From an uncultured Nocardioides sp. (lineage in GTDB: Bacteria; Actinomycetota; Actinomycetes; Propionibacteriales; Nocardioidaceae), in the NCBI RefSeq assembly GCF_947488025.1, contig NZ_CANKYS010000011.1:95954-159953 (forward strand): a stretch of DNA of 64,000 bases. Direction: 5' to 3'. Positions 50,001-58,478 of the stretch are shown here, in pieces. Under the pieces are notes generated by a model, which was not told where the DNA came from, did no database searches, and saw only the letters and a list, made by a program, of their open reading frames with translations. Position numbers and translations under genes: made by a program. The number at the start of each line of letters is the position of its first letter. The first letter of the stretch is position 1.

Positions 50001-50031
50001 GCTGAGCCCTTCGCTGCGCGAAGGGCTCAGC
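50001..50031 (-). terminator. 13-bp perfect hairpin after tRNA-Ser(TGA)
   Basis: GCTGAGCCCTTCG and CGAAGGGCTCAGC pair perfectly around a 5-base CTGCG loop, directly beyond the 3' end of the minus-strand tRNA (the last base is shared). Its likely role is transcription end of the tRNA. Confidence 0.85.
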
Positions 50032-50115
50032 GGAGAGGGCGGGATTCGAACCCGCGGTAGGTCTCCCTACGACCGCTTTCAAGGCGGTTCCGATCGGCCG
50101 CTCCGGCACCCCTCC
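50031..50115 (-). tRNA. tRNA-Ser(TGA)
   Basis: An 85-nt class II tRNA. Acceptor GGAGGGG/CCTCTCC pairs with one G-T, discriminator G. The anticodon loop CTTGAAA gives TGA, on an ACCGC/GCGGT stem. It has a long variable arm and the T-arm GTTCGAATC. Confidence 0.96.
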
Positions 50116-50196
50116 TCGTACGACGCCGGGGCGCCGCACACCGCGGGACTCTACCCAACCGCCGCGGGACGTCCGGCACGTGATGAAATCTTCGGC

Positions 50197-50658
50197 GTGA
50201 CGACCGAGACCACCACCGTCCACCGCCTCGCCCCCGCTGTCGCGGCGCGCCTGCTGGGCGTGGTCCTGTGCGCGGTCGCCGTGCTGATCCTGGCCAGCAC
50301 GCTGGCGATCGCGATCCTCGACCTGCACACGGTGTTCCTGCTGGTCCCGGTCCTGCTCACCGTGGCAGTGCTGGTCGCCTGCTGGTGGGCGTGGCGCACC
50401 AAGGGCTGGTTGGTGCGGATGACGCCCGAGGGCTACCGGGTGCAATGGGTGCGGGGCGTCGGCGCGGCGTCCGCGCGCTGGAAGGACGTCGAGGACGCCG
50501 TCACCACCACGATCGCCGAGGCGCCGGTCGTGGTGCTGCGCCTGCGCGACGGGCGTACGACCACGATCCCCGTCGAGATGCTGGCTGAGGACCGGGAGGC
50601 GTTCGTGCGCGACGTCCAGGACCACCTCCAGCGCGGCCACGGCCTCCGCAAACTGTGA
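50197..50658 (+). CDS. PH-like domain membrane protein
   Basis: A 153-residue protein with two hydrophobic helices at about 17-40 and 46-67, followed by a soluble domain (RTKGWLVRMTPEGYRVQWVRGV, then VVVLRLRDGRTTTIPVEML), resembling bacterial PH domains. It may bind a membrane component. The GTG at 50197 follows a weak ribosome site. It stands alone between tRNA-Ser(TGA) and tRNA-Ser(GCT). Function unknown. Confidence 0.75.
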   Translation: MTTETTTVHRLAPAVAARLLGVVLCAVAVLILASTLAIAILDLHTVFLLVPVLLTVAVLVACWWAWRTKGWLVRMTPEGYRVQWVRGVGAASARWKDVEDAVTTTIAEAPVVVLRLRDGRTTTIPVEMLAEDREAFVRDVQDHLQRGHGLRKL

Positions 50659-50721
50659 CCTGATTCGGTGCACGCGCGCTGCGCCTTGTACCCTTCTGTG
50701 CGCCCGGCCACGGCCGGGCAT

Positions 50722-50812
50722 GGAGGCGTCGCCTAGTCCGGTCTATGGCGCCCGCCTGCTAAGCGGGTTTGGGGCTAAAACCCCATCGAGGGTTCAAATC
50801 CCTCCGCCTCCG
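50722..50812 (+). tRNA. tRNA-Ser(GCT)
   Basis: A 91-nt class II tRNA. Acceptor GGAGGCG/CGCCTCC is perfect, discriminator G. The anticodon loop CTGCTAA gives GCT on a CCCGC/GCGGG stem. It has a long variable arm and the T-arm GTTCAAATC. Confidence 0.97.
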
Positions 50813-50817
50813 CCAGC

Positions 50818-50847
50818 GTCGGCCCCCTCTGCCAGGAGGGGGCCGAC
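50818..50847 (+). terminator. 12-bp perfect hairpin after tRNA-Ser(GCT)
   Basis: GTCGGCCCCCTC and GAGGGGGCCGAC pair around a 6-base loop 5 bp after the tRNA. Confidence 0.88.
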
Positions 50848-50861
50848 CGGTCTGCCGTGCC

Positions 50862-50886
50862 TGCATTTGCAGGAACCTGCAATGCA
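50862..50886. promoter_or_regulatory. Palindromic site upstream of the peptide gene
   Basis: TGCATTTGCAGG and CCTGCAATGCA are inverted copies around AA, with one T missing on the right arm. A further half-site (CCTGCAG) follows at 50891-50897. It lies about 95-120 bp before the peptide start and upstream of a GACAAT-like -10 (50932-50937). It fits an operator for a dimeric regulator, possibly the LuxR-type protein at 51286-52293. Confidence 0.5.
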
Positions 50887-50981
50887 CAGACCTGCAGTCG
50901 ACTGGACGGGACGTGGCTGCGCACGGTGGGCGACAATGGACGCGTCATCCCCTGTGACATGACCCAAGAGGTGGAAACCCC

Positions 50982-51107
50982 ATGAGCCCTGTACGCCGTA
51001 TCGCCGCCGCCGCACTCGTTGCCGTCCTCGGATTCGGTGTCGCCGCCATCGGCGCTGCGCCGGCCCAGGCCGTCGACACCAGCTGGGGGCGGACCGTCAT
51101 CCGCTGA
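50982..51107 (+). CDS. 41-aa secreted peptide, unknown function
   Basis: A very short gene. GAGGTGG lies 9 bases before the ATG at 50982. The product has a textbook signal peptide: basic SPVRR start, hydrophobic core AAAALVAVLGFGVAAIG, and an AXA-type cleavage site PAQA at residues 27-30. The mature product would be only 11 residues, VDTSWGRTVIR, ending at the stop. It is followed by a plus-strand terminator at 51218. It is not recognised as any known peptide hormone, toxin or lantibiotic. It could be an exported signal or an immunity/regulatory peptide. Confidence 0.65.
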   Translation: MSPVRRIAAAALVAVLGFGVAAIGAAPAQAVDTSWGRTVIR

Positions 51108-51217
51108 ACCGAAGCCAGTCGTGCCATGATGTGCACGCAATGAAGAGCCGGGACACGGACCCCTCAACCCCCCACGAGTTCTGGTCCGGTGGCCTCCCCC
51201 ACAGGCCCGTCCCGGCA

Positions 51218-51249
51218 GAGGGCAGCACCTCCTCGGAGGTGCTGCCCTC
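51218..51249 (+). terminator. 15-bp perfect hairpin with T-rich tail
   Basis: GAGGGCAGCACCTCC and GGAGGTGCTGCCCTC pair perfectly around TC, followed by a C/T run (CCCCCTTTT) on the plus strand. It ends a plus-strand transcript, most likely that of the peptide gene, 110 bp downstream of its stop. It could also serve the minus-strand regulator, whose stop is 37 bp away. The 110 bp before it hold no convincing gene. Confidence 0.8.
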
Positions 51250-51285
51250 CCCCTTTTCCCAGCCCGTTGCTCCGCCCGCGACGCG

Positions 51286-52293
51286 TCAGGCCGGCGGGGC
51301 GTCGGCCTCCCGGCCGGAGATGCCGCGCTTGCCCATCTCGTAGCCGAGCTGGAACCGCGTCTCCACCTCGAACTCGCTCTTCAGGTCGGCCACGTAGGCG
51401 GCATACGTGCGTGGGCTGACCCCGAGGCGCTTGGCGCCCGCCGGGTCCGCCCGGCCCTCGAGGAGCATCCGGATCGTCATCGCCCGCTGCTCGGCGGCGA
51501 TGTCGCGCATCAACGACGTCTCGCTGCTGGTGAAGGGTCGGGCCCGCTCCCAGTGCCGCTCGAACATGTCGACGAGGTAGCCCACCATCGACTTGTCGCT
51601 GATGACCATCGCCGCGTCGGTGCCCTCGTGGCCGGGGATGAGGGCGACGCGGCGGTCGACCACGATGAGGCGGTTGAAGAACTCGTCGAGGGTGCGCACC
51701 TCCGCGCCCGCCGCGGTCACCGCGGCGACGTACTTGCGGGTGTCCGCGCTGCGCCGGGCGGCGTGCTGGTAGAGCGTGCGCAGCTTGACGCCCCGCTTGA
51801 GCGCGGCGATGTCGCGCGCTCCGACGCCGGCGTCGAGCTGCTTGACGCCCCGGCGGTACTGCGGCTGGGCGGTCAGCAGCTCCTCCTCGGCGTCGCTGAC
51901 CAGGGAGGCGAGGAAGTTGCCGATCGTGGCGAGCCCGCGGATCTCCGCGAAGGGGCCGCCCACGGCGCTCGGGGAGCGACGCCACGCGTGCGAGACGGTG
52001 TTGAAGGCGTTGGCCCAGTGGGCGGACTCGGCGATCAGCTCGGCGCCCTGCTGTCCCAGCGGTGCGACCACCCGTGCCTGCACGGCGGCGGGGTCGACGG
52101 CGGCCCACGTGAGCCCGTCGTCGCTCTTCGTCACCAGGCCGACGTCGACCAGCAGGGCGAAGGCGGCGTGCAGCTCGCCGCCCCTGGCGATGCGCGCGTC
52201 GGCGGCGTTGATGCCGCCGGACGTCACGATCTCCTCGTAGAGCGGGGTCGCCTGCTCCTCGAAGACGACTCGCTCATCCGGCCCCAAGGGCAT
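51286..52293 (-). CDS. LuxR-type HTH regulator with PLD/TrmB-like sensor region
   Basis: A 335-residue regulator. An N-terminal winged-helix-like part (about 10-70, YEEIVTSGGINAADARIA) precedes a PLD/TrmB-like region with RTLDEFFNRLIVVDRRVALIPG (IVVD motif) around 205-225. The C-terminal HTH (about 265-335) has RMLLEGRADPAGAKRLGVSPRTYAAYVADLKSEF, matching actinobacterial LuxR-like HTH with sensor domains. It is convergent with the secreted-peptide gene, which suggests a pair. The ATG at 52293 begins a family-like start. Confidence 0.8.
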   Translation of the reverse strand: MPLGPDERVVFEEQATPLYEEIVTSGGINAADARIARGGELHAAFALLVDVGLVTKSDDGLTWAAVDPAAVQARVVAPLGQQGAELIAESAHWANAFNTVSHAWRRSPSAVGGPFAEIRGLATIGNFLASLVSDAEEELLTAQPQYRRGVKQLDAGVGARDIAALKRGVKLRTLYQHAARRSADTRKYVAAVTAAGAEVRTLDEFFNRLIVVDRRVALIPGHEGTDAAMVISDKSMVGYLVDMFERHWERARPFTSSETSLMRDIAAEQRAMTIRMLLEGRADPAGAKRLGVSPRTYAAYVADLKSEFEVETRFQLGYEMGKRGISGREADAPPA

Positions 52294-52379
52294 GGCTCAC
52301 TCCGCTCGACCGACATCCCCGTGGGGAGGATGGTGCCACACCAGCCCCAAGCGCCACCCGGACGGACGCACGGGGAACG

Positions 52380-52419
52380 CACCGACCCGCCGCCCGGAGG
52401 ACCGGGCGACGGGTCGGTG
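52380..52419 (-). terminator. Hairpin after PEPCK 1
   Basis: CACCGACCCG-C-CGCCCGG and CCGGGCG-A-CGGGTCGGTG form an 18-bp stem with one mismatch and a 4-base loop, 17 bp beyond the PEPCK stop on the minus strand. Confidence 0.85.
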
Positions 52420-52435
52420 ACGGATGGCGCGTGCA

Positions 52436-54283
52436 TCAGGCGTCGAGGCGCGCCTTGAGCGTGTCGAGCTCGCTCCAGAGCACGGCGGGGAGGTCGTCGC
52501 CGAACTTCTCGAACCACTCCTGGATCTGCGGCAGCTCGGCCTTCCACTCCTCGGCGTCGACCGCGAGGGCCTGGGCGAGCTCGTCCTCGGTCAGGTCGAG
52601 GCCGTCGATGTCGAGCGAGCCCGGCGCCGGCACGTGGCCGATGGGGGTCTCCACGGCCGCGGCCTGGCCGTCGATGCGCTCGATGACCCACTTGAGGACC
52701 CGGCTGTTCTCCCCGAAGCCCGGCCAGAGGAAGCCACCGTCGTCGCCCCGGCGGAACCAGTTGACGTAGAAGATCTTCGGCAGCTTGGCGGCGTCGTTGT
52801 CCTTGCCGATGCCCACCCAGTGGCCGAAGTAGTCGCCGGCGTTGTAGCCGATGAACGGCAGCATCGCCATCGGGTCACGGCGTACGACGCCCACGGCGCC
52901 GACCGCGGCCGCGGTGGTCTCCGAGGAGAGCGTGGCGCCCATGAACGTGCCGTGGTTCCAGTCGCGGGCCTCGGTCACCAGCGGGATGGTGGTCTTGCGG
53001 CGCCCGCCGAAGAGGATCGCGTCGATCGGCACGCCGCGCGGGTCGTCGTACTCGTCGGCGAGGATCGAGCACTGCTTGATCGGGGTGCAGTAGCGGCTGT
53101 TGGCGTGGCTGGACAGCTCGCCGGTCTCCTCGGCCAGCTCCGGCGTCCAGCGCTCGCCCTTCCAGCTGGTGGCCTCGGCCGGGGTGTTCTCCAGGCCCTC
53201 CCACCACACGTTGCCGTCGGGGGTCAGCGCGACGTTGGTGAAGACCGAGTTGCCCTTGCGGATGGTCTCCATGGCGTGCGGGTTGGTGTGCTCGTTGGTG
53301 CCCGGCGCGACGCCGAAGAAGCCGAACTCCGGGTTGACCGCCCACAGGCGACCGTCCTCGCCGATGCGCATCCAGGCGATGTCGTCACCGATCGCCTCGA
53401 CCGTCCAGCCCGGGATGGTGGGCTTGAGCATCGCGAGGTTGGTCTTGCCGCACGCGCTCGGGAAGGCCGCGGCGACGTACTTGGTCACGCCCTGCGGGGA
53501 CGTCAGCTTGAGGATCAGCATGTGCTCGGCCAGCCAGCCCTCGTCGCGGGCCATCACCGAGGCGATGCGCAGCGCGTAGCACTTCTTGCCGAGCAGGGCG
53601 TTGCCGCCGTAGCCGGAGCCGAAGCTCCAGATCATCCGCTCCTCGGGGAACTGGACGATGTACTTGGTGTCGTTGCACGGCCACGCGACGTCGGCCTGGC
53701 CGGGCTCGAGCGGCATGCCGACGGAGTGGAGGGCGGGCACCCACTTCGGGTCGTCGCCCGCGGCCTCGAGCTCCTCGATGCGGCGCAGCACGTCGGTGCC
53801 CATGCGGGCCATGACCCGCATCGACACGGTGACGTAGGCCGAGTCGGTGACCTCGATGCCGAACATCGGGTGGTCGGCCTCGAGGTGGCCCATGACGAAC
53901 GGGATGACGTACATGGTGCGACCCCGCATGCAGCCGGCGTAGAGCCCGCGCATGAGGTCCTTCATCGCCTCCGGGTCCATCCAGTTGTTGGTGGGTCCGG
54001 CGTCACGCTCGTCGACCGAGCAGATGTAGGTGCGGTCCTCGACCCGGGCCACGTCGGTGGGGTCGGAGGCCGCGTGGAACGAGTTGGGCATCACGTCGGG
54101 GTTCAGGCGCGTGAACGTGCCGGTCGCCTCGAGGGACGCGGTGAGCTGGGCCCACTCCTCGTCGGAGCCGGTGCACCAGTGGACGGCGTCGGGCTGGGTC
54201 AGCTCGGCCACCTCGGTGACCCAGGCGAGGATGCCTGCGTGCGTGGTCGGTGGCGTCGTCTGGGTGTCGATCGTTGCGGTCAT
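52436..54283 (-). CDS. pckG: Phosphoenolpyruvate carboxykinase (GTP), canonical copy
   Basis: Converts oxaloacetate and GTP to phosphoenolpyruvate, CO2 and GDP, the key step of gluconeogenesis (615 aa). It contains GTNNWMDP-type substrate residues, YGGNALLGKK, the P-loop FPSACGKTN with the family reactive Cys (C278), the metal-binding GDDIAWM and FGVAPGTNEHTNP, and the GTP-binding FGGRRKTTIPLV. All family landmarks are intact. The ATG at 54283 gives normal length. It lies downstream of a small membrane gene, 128 bp away, with likely its own promoter. Confidence 0.96.
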   Translation of the reverse strand: MTATIDTQTTPPTTHAGILAWVTEVAELTQPDAVHWCTGSDEEWAQLTASLEATGTFTRLNPDVMPNSFHAASDPTDVARVEDRTYICSVDERDAGPTNNWMDPEAMKDLMRGLYAGCMRGRTMYVIPFVMGHLEADHPMFGIEVTDSAYVTVSMRVMARMGTDVLRRIEELEAAGDDPKWVPALHSVGMPLEPGQADVAWPCNDTKYIVQFPEERMIWSFGSGYGGNALLGKKCYALRIASVMARDEGWLAEHMLILKLTSPQGVTKYVAAAFPSACGKTNLAMLKPTIPGWTVEAIGDDIAWMRIGEDGRLWAVNPEFGFFGVAPGTNEHTNPHAMETIRKGNSVFTNVALTPDGNVWWEGLENTPAEATSWKGERWTPELAEETGELSSHANSRYCTPIKQCSILADEYDDPRGVPIDAILFGGRRKTTIPLVTEARDWNHGTFMGATLSSETTAAAVGAVGVVRRDPMAMLPFIGYNAGDYFGHWVGIGKDNDAAKLPKIFYVNWFRRGDDGGFLWPGFGENSRVLKWVIERIDGQAAAVETPIGHVPAPGSLDIDGLDLTEDELAQALAVDAEEWKAELPQIQEWFEKFGDDLPAVLWSELDTLKARLDA

Positions 54284-54411
54284 GCCGGTTCCTCACAGCT
54301 TGCGTCGCGGTCGGTTCGCGCGGCCTCGTTGTCGGCGACTTGTCGCGGACGTTAACGCTCGTGAATCGGCGCACATATTGGATCGATCACAGACCTGTGA
54401 CGTGGGTCTCG

Positions 54412-54708
54412 CTACTTCCGCGTACGTCGGTGCGGCTGGGCGAGGCGGTCGCCGAGCGAGCCCCCGGTCGGTCCGCCGACCGGCGCTTCGGGATGGATGC
54501 TGCGGGTCTCCGCGCGGCGGTTGCTGGCCGCGAGCCAGTCGCGGAGGTAGAACTTCGGCAGGATCTTGGCCACGGCGAGCGTGACGTAGACGATCGTGTT
54601 GATCGCGACGAAGGCGGCGAGCACGGCGATGAAGTCGTTGCGCAGGATGCTGTCGGGCAGCAGCACGCCCATCGGGACCAGCTGCGGGACGAGGTGGGGG
54701 ATCGTCAT
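54412..54708 (-). CDS. Small membrane protein, downstream of a glycosyltransferase
   Basis: A 98-residue protein with one strong hydrophobic helix (about 27-47, IAVLAAFVAINTIVYVTLAVA) and a polar, basic C-terminal half. It begins 1 bp after the glycosyltransferase stop, so it is coupled. It may be an accessory subunit of the polysaccharide synthase. Not recognised. Confidence 0.7.
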   Translation of the reverse strand: MTIPHLVPQLVPMGVLLPDSILRNDFIAVLAAFVAINTIVYVTLAVAKILPKFYLRDWLAASNRRAETRSIHPEAPVGGPTGGSLGDRLAQPHRRTRK

Positions 54709-54709
54709 C

Positions 54710-56137
54710 TCAGGTCTCCACCCGTGAGCCGGAGCCCGTCTGGACGACGTGCTTCCAGTCCGCCTGCTTGGCCAGGGAGAGGTCCCAGATGCCCTTGAGG
54801 TAGACCAGGTTGAGGAACATCGCGTAGAAGAGCTCGGGGAACAGCGAGAGCCCCAGCAGGCGAGCCTTCCAACCGCCCCGCCACACGGTCACGACGCGCT
54901 CGACGGTGAAGACCAGGCCGATGCCGATCCAGAACGGGAACCACACCCAGTTCGAGGTGGCCAGGACCATCAGGATGATGAGGAGCAGGTAGGCGCCGAG
55001 CGCGATGACGCCGTAGCCGATGCCGAGCTGCTGCATCCAGTAGCGGAACGTCTGGGGGCGTACGCCGTAGGCGCCGAGGTTCTCCAGCGCACCGCGCTGC
55101 CAGCGCAGCCGCTGGGCCCAGAGGCCGCGCCAGTTGGGCATCACCTCGGTCACCACGGTGCACTCGCTGGGCGAGATCATCAGGGCGCCCAGCGTCTTGA
55201 GCGCGATCGTCAGCTCGTTGTCCTCGGTCAGGGCGACCGTGTCGTAGACGTCGCCGGGGACGCCGGGCAGGATCTTGCCCCGCTCCTCGGCCACCGCGCG
55301 CAGCGCCCGCGGCCGGAACACCGACGCGGTGCCGGTCAGCACGAACACCCGGCCGCGGCGGCGGCGCAGGTCGCGCTGGTAGCGGGTGTACTCGTTGCGC
55401 TGGAACTGGCCGATCAGCCCGAAGCCGTCCTCGCCGTAGAACAGCCCGCCGACCGCCATCAGCGCCCGGTCGTCCGTCAGCCGGCGGGTCGCACCCTCGA
55501 GGAAGCCGGCGTCCAGCGTGGTGTCGGCGTCCATGATCATCACGCAGTCGTTGTCACCCTGGCCGGGGAGGACCTGCGCGAGCGCCTGGTTGAGGCCGCC
55601 GGCCTTCTTGTGGGTGTTGCCGACGGTCTCGTGGACGTCGACGCCGGCCTCCCGGGCGAGACGGACCGTCCCGTCGGTGCAGTTGTCGGCGACGACCACG
55701 ATCCGGGCCGGCGGCACGGACTGCGACTGCAGCGACGCGAGGGTCTCGGAGATGCAGCCCTCCTCGTTGTGCGCCGGGATGAGGACCGTGATCGTCACCG
55801 GGCCGGCGTACTCCCCGCGGGTCTCGGTCATCACCAGCTTGGGGGCGAGGGGCATCCGGTTGCCGTCCTCGCTGCGGCGGGCCCGGGTGAGGAGTCGTCG
55901 CTCGACCCCGGCGACGCCGGCCGCGAGGAGCAGGGCGACGCCCACGGCCGCCAGCAGCACCCGGGGGGCGGGCATCTCGGTGTCGTAGAACACCCGCCAG
56001 ATGCCGAACAGCAGCCCTTCGTCGGGCGCACGGCCCGCCTCCGGGTCGCCCATGGCGACGGCCACCCACAGGGCACCCGCTCCCAGTGCTGCCGAGCCGA
56101 TGATGGCCAGGCCCACCGACCGTTGAAGCCACTGCAT
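54710..56137 (-). CDS. Family 2 glycosyltransferase, processive type
   Basis: A 475-residue membrane glycosyltransferase. Two N-terminal helices (about 5-28 and 58-78) precede a GT2 domain (about 115-350): VLIPAHNEEGCISETLAS, MDADTTLDAGFLEG (DxD), TEDNELT, and QRLRWQRGA (Q-x-x-R-W). Three or so C-terminal helices (about 370-460) follow. This is the layout of processive synthases such as PgaC/cellulose-type enzymes. The polymer is unknown. Its neighbour is a GGDEF-EAL protein, which suggests c-di-GMP control. Confidence 0.87.
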   Translation of the reverse strand: MQWLQRSVGLAIIGSAALGAGALWVAVAMGDPEAGRAPDEGLLFGIWRVFYDTEMPAPRVLLAAVGVALLLAAGVAGVERRLLTRARRSEDGNRMPLAPKLVMTETRGEYAGPVTITVLIPAHNEEGCISETLASLQSQSVPPARIVVVADNCTDGTVRLAREAGVDVHETVGNTHKKAGGLNQALAQVLPGQGDNDCVMIMDADTTLDAGFLEGATRRLTDDRALMAVGGLFYGEDGFGLIGQFQRNEYTRYQRDLRRRRGRVFVLTGTASVFRPRALRAVAEERGKILPGVPGDVYDTVALTEDNELTIALKTLGALMISPSECTVVTEVMPNWRGLWAQRLRWQRGALENLGAYGVRPQTFRYWMQQLGIGYGVIALGAYLLLIILMVLATSNWVWFPFWIGIGLVFTVERVVTVWRGGWKARLLGLSLFPELFYAMFLNLVYLKGIWDLSLAKQADWKHVVQTGSGSRVET

Positions 56138-56185
56138 CTACGGAATCTCCTCCTCTGCCTGCCGGGCGCGCCGCGCCGGCGGCGT

Positions 56186-58441
56186 TCAGTCGTGCGGCGC
56201 CGCGGCGACTGCGGACGGCACGAAGTCGCGGACGAACTCGTCGAAGGGCACGGGCTTGCCGATGAGGTAGCCCTGGGCGAAGTCGACGCCCTCGTCGCGG
56301 CACACCTGGAGGATCTCCGGCTCCGAGACGAACTCGGCCACGGTGCGCTTGCCCAGGTCGCGGGCGATGCCGACGATCGAGCGCATGATCGTCCGGTCGA
56401 CCGCCGACTCGTGCACCCGGGCCACGAACTCCCCGTCGATCTTCACGTAGTCGAAGATCAGGTGCTTGAGGTAGTAGAACGAGCCGAACCCGGCGCCGAA
56501 GTCGTCGAGCGCGAAGGCGCAGCCGAGCTCGGTCATCCGCTCGGCGAAGGTCCGCGCCAGCGCGACGTCGGCGACCGCAGCGGTCTCGGTGATCTCGAGG
56601 ATCAGCGCGGACGGCGCGACGCCGTGCTTCTCGAGCGAGGAGACGATCGCGTCCTCGATGACGGGGTTGCCGATGGAGTGGCCCGACAGGTTGACCTCGA
56701 ACTCGAACGCCGGGTCGTGGTCGCGGCGCATCCGGGCCAGCAGCTCGAGGCTCTTGTCGACCACCCAGGCGTCGACCTGGGGCATGAGGCCCACGCGCTC
56801 GGCGATGTAGACGAATCGCGACGGGGGGACCAGCTCGCCCTCGTCCCGCAGCCGCAGCAGCACCTCGGCGGAGCTGATCCGGCCGCTGTTGATGTCCATG
56901 ATCGGCTGCAGGTGGAGCTCGAACCGGTTCTCGGCGAGCGCGGCCTCGATGCGGCTCTGCCACTGCAGCCGGGCGGCGGTGCGGGGCCCGCGCTCGTCGC
57001 CCTCGAACAGGACGACCGCCTGGTTGCGGCCGGCGTCCTTGGCGTCGTACATCGTCATGTCCGCGAGCGCGAGCACGTCGGCGGCGTGCTCCGAGGCGGC
57101 GCGGAACGTGACCGCTCCGACACTGGCGGTGACCCGGCGCGCCACGCCGTCGAGGGTCGCGGCGTGGGTCGCGATCCGGTCGACGACGAGGCCCGCCACG
57201 CGCTCGGCGTCGGCCTGCTCGCAGTCGGTGAGCAGGATGGCGAACTCGTCCCCTCCGAGGCGGGCCACCACGTCGGTGCTGCGGATCGAACGACGCAGCA
57301 GCCCGGCGATCGTGACGAGGAGCTGGTCGCCGGCGTTGTGCCCGAGCGTGTCGTTGACCTGCTTGAAGTTGTCGAGGTCGAGCAGCAGCAGGGCTCCGGT
57401 GGGACCGTGGCGCCGGCACCGGTCCAGGTGCCGGTCGAGCTCGCTCTCGAAGCGACGGCGGTTGGCCAGCCCGGTGAGGATGTCGTGGTCCGCGAGGTGC
57501 GCGAGACGGTCGAGGTAGCGGCGCCGGTCGGAGATGTCGACGACGTTGACCATCACGATCTTGCCCATCTGCGGATCGGCCACGACGGTGCTGCTGAGCG
57601 CGACGTTGACGTCGTTGCCGCCCGAGTCGCGCAGCTGGCACTCCGCCTCGAGGGACTCACCGCCACGCAGGAACATCAGCCGGCCGAGGTGGTCCTGGAT
57701 CCGGTCCTGCCCGGGCGTCTCGAAGGCGCCCAGCTTGTGCCCCACCATGTCGGGCGGGTCGAGGCCCACCAGCACGGCCATCGACACGTTGACCCGGATC
57801 ACGGTGCCGACCTGGTCGAGGAGCGCCACGCCGTGCGGGGCGTCGTCGAAGAGCCGCTCGACCCGGTCGCTGGCCAGCCGGGCGCGCCGGGTCTGTCGCT
57901 CGAGGTCGCGCACGATCCGCTGCAGGACGGGGGCGAGCACGAGCGCGATCGCCCCCCACATCACGGCACGCCGCCAGTCGCCGAGCGCGTAGTCGGGAGC
58001 CCCGATCACCAGCACCGGCACCACGAGGGTGGCCACGGCCAGCCCGCTGGCGATCCAGAGCTCGCGTGGGCTGCCCGTGATCGCGATCCAGAGGATCGGG
58101 ACCAGGAACAGGACCGTCATGCCCGACGACGAGCCGCCGCTGCCCGCCCCGGCCGCGTCGTTCACCAGCGCGGCGTAGGGGAAGAGCAGGAAGGCGGGGA
58201 GCGCGTCGAGCCAGGTGCGCTCCGGCCGGCGACGGCTGACGACGAACAGCACGACGACCAGCACCAGCAGGAGGGCGGCGAGGGCCGCCACCCACCACGG
58301 CCGCTCGTAGGGCGGGAGCAGCACAGTGCACAGACCGAGGGCCGCCACGACGCCGAAAGGGGCGGCGAGGGCAGGGCCGCCTCGTCTGAGGTCGGAGGGT
58401 GAGGACCCGGGTGCGCCGGTCCCCGAGACACGACGTCGCAC
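56186..58441 (-). CDS. PAS-GGDEF-EAL protein, c-di-GMP turnover
   Basis: A 751-residue protein. Six or so N-terminal membrane segments (about 27-180) are followed by a PAS domain (about 195-320). The GGDEF domain (about 325-490) has an intact RLGGDEF active site; the EAL domain (about 500-745) has EVLLRL (E-x-L-x-R), LEITETA, DDFGAGFGS and KIDGEF, so both catalytic sets are present. The balance between synthesis and breakdown cannot be told. The GTG at 58441 begins 37 bp after the PEPCK 2 stop; it is upstream of the glycosyltransferase in a same-strand cluster. Confidence 0.92.
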   Translation of the reverse strand: MRRRVSGTGAPGSSPSDLRRGGPALAAPFGVVAALGLCTVLLPPYERPWWVAALAALLLVLVVVLFVVSRRRPERTWLDALPAFLLFPYAALVNDAAGAGSGGSSSGMTVLFLVPILWIAITGSPRELWIASGLAVATLVVPVLVIGAPDYALGDWRRAVMWGAIALVLAPVLQRIVRDLERQTRRARLASDRVERLFDDAPHGVALLDQVGTVIRVNVSMAVLVGLDPPDMVGHKLGAFETPGQDRIQDHLGRLMFLRGGESLEAECQLRDSGGNDVNVALSSTVVADPQMGKIVMVNVVDISDRRRYLDRLAHLADHDILTGLANRRRFESELDRHLDRCRRHGPTGALLLLDLDNFKQVNDTLGHNAGDQLLVTIAGLLRRSIRSTDVVARLGGDEFAILLTDCEQADAERVAGLVVDRIATHAATLDGVARRVTASVGAVTFRAASEHAADVLALADMTMYDAKDAGRNQAVVLFEGDERGPRTAARLQWQSRIEAALAENRFELHLQPIMDINSGRISSAEVLLRLRDEGELVPPSRFVYIAERVGLMPQVDAWVVDKSLELLARMRRDHDPAFEFEVNLSGHSIGNPVIEDAIVSSLEKHGVAPSALILEITETAAVADVALARTFAERMTELGCAFALDDFGAGFGSFYYLKHLIFDYVKIDGEFVARVHESAVDRTIMRSIVGIARDLGKRTVAEFVSEPEILQVCRDEGVDFAQGYLIGKPVPFDEFVRDFVPSAVAAAPHD

Positions 58442-58478
58442 CCCACCACCCTAGTGGCGGGGGCGACGTCGCGAGGCG

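Noticed and set aside
51131..51343. Plus-strand ORF of 70 residues after the secreted-peptide gene
   Set aside because: It reads through the strong hairpin at 51218-51249 and into the regulator gene on the opposite strand; composition is Pro/Ser-rich and not protein-like.
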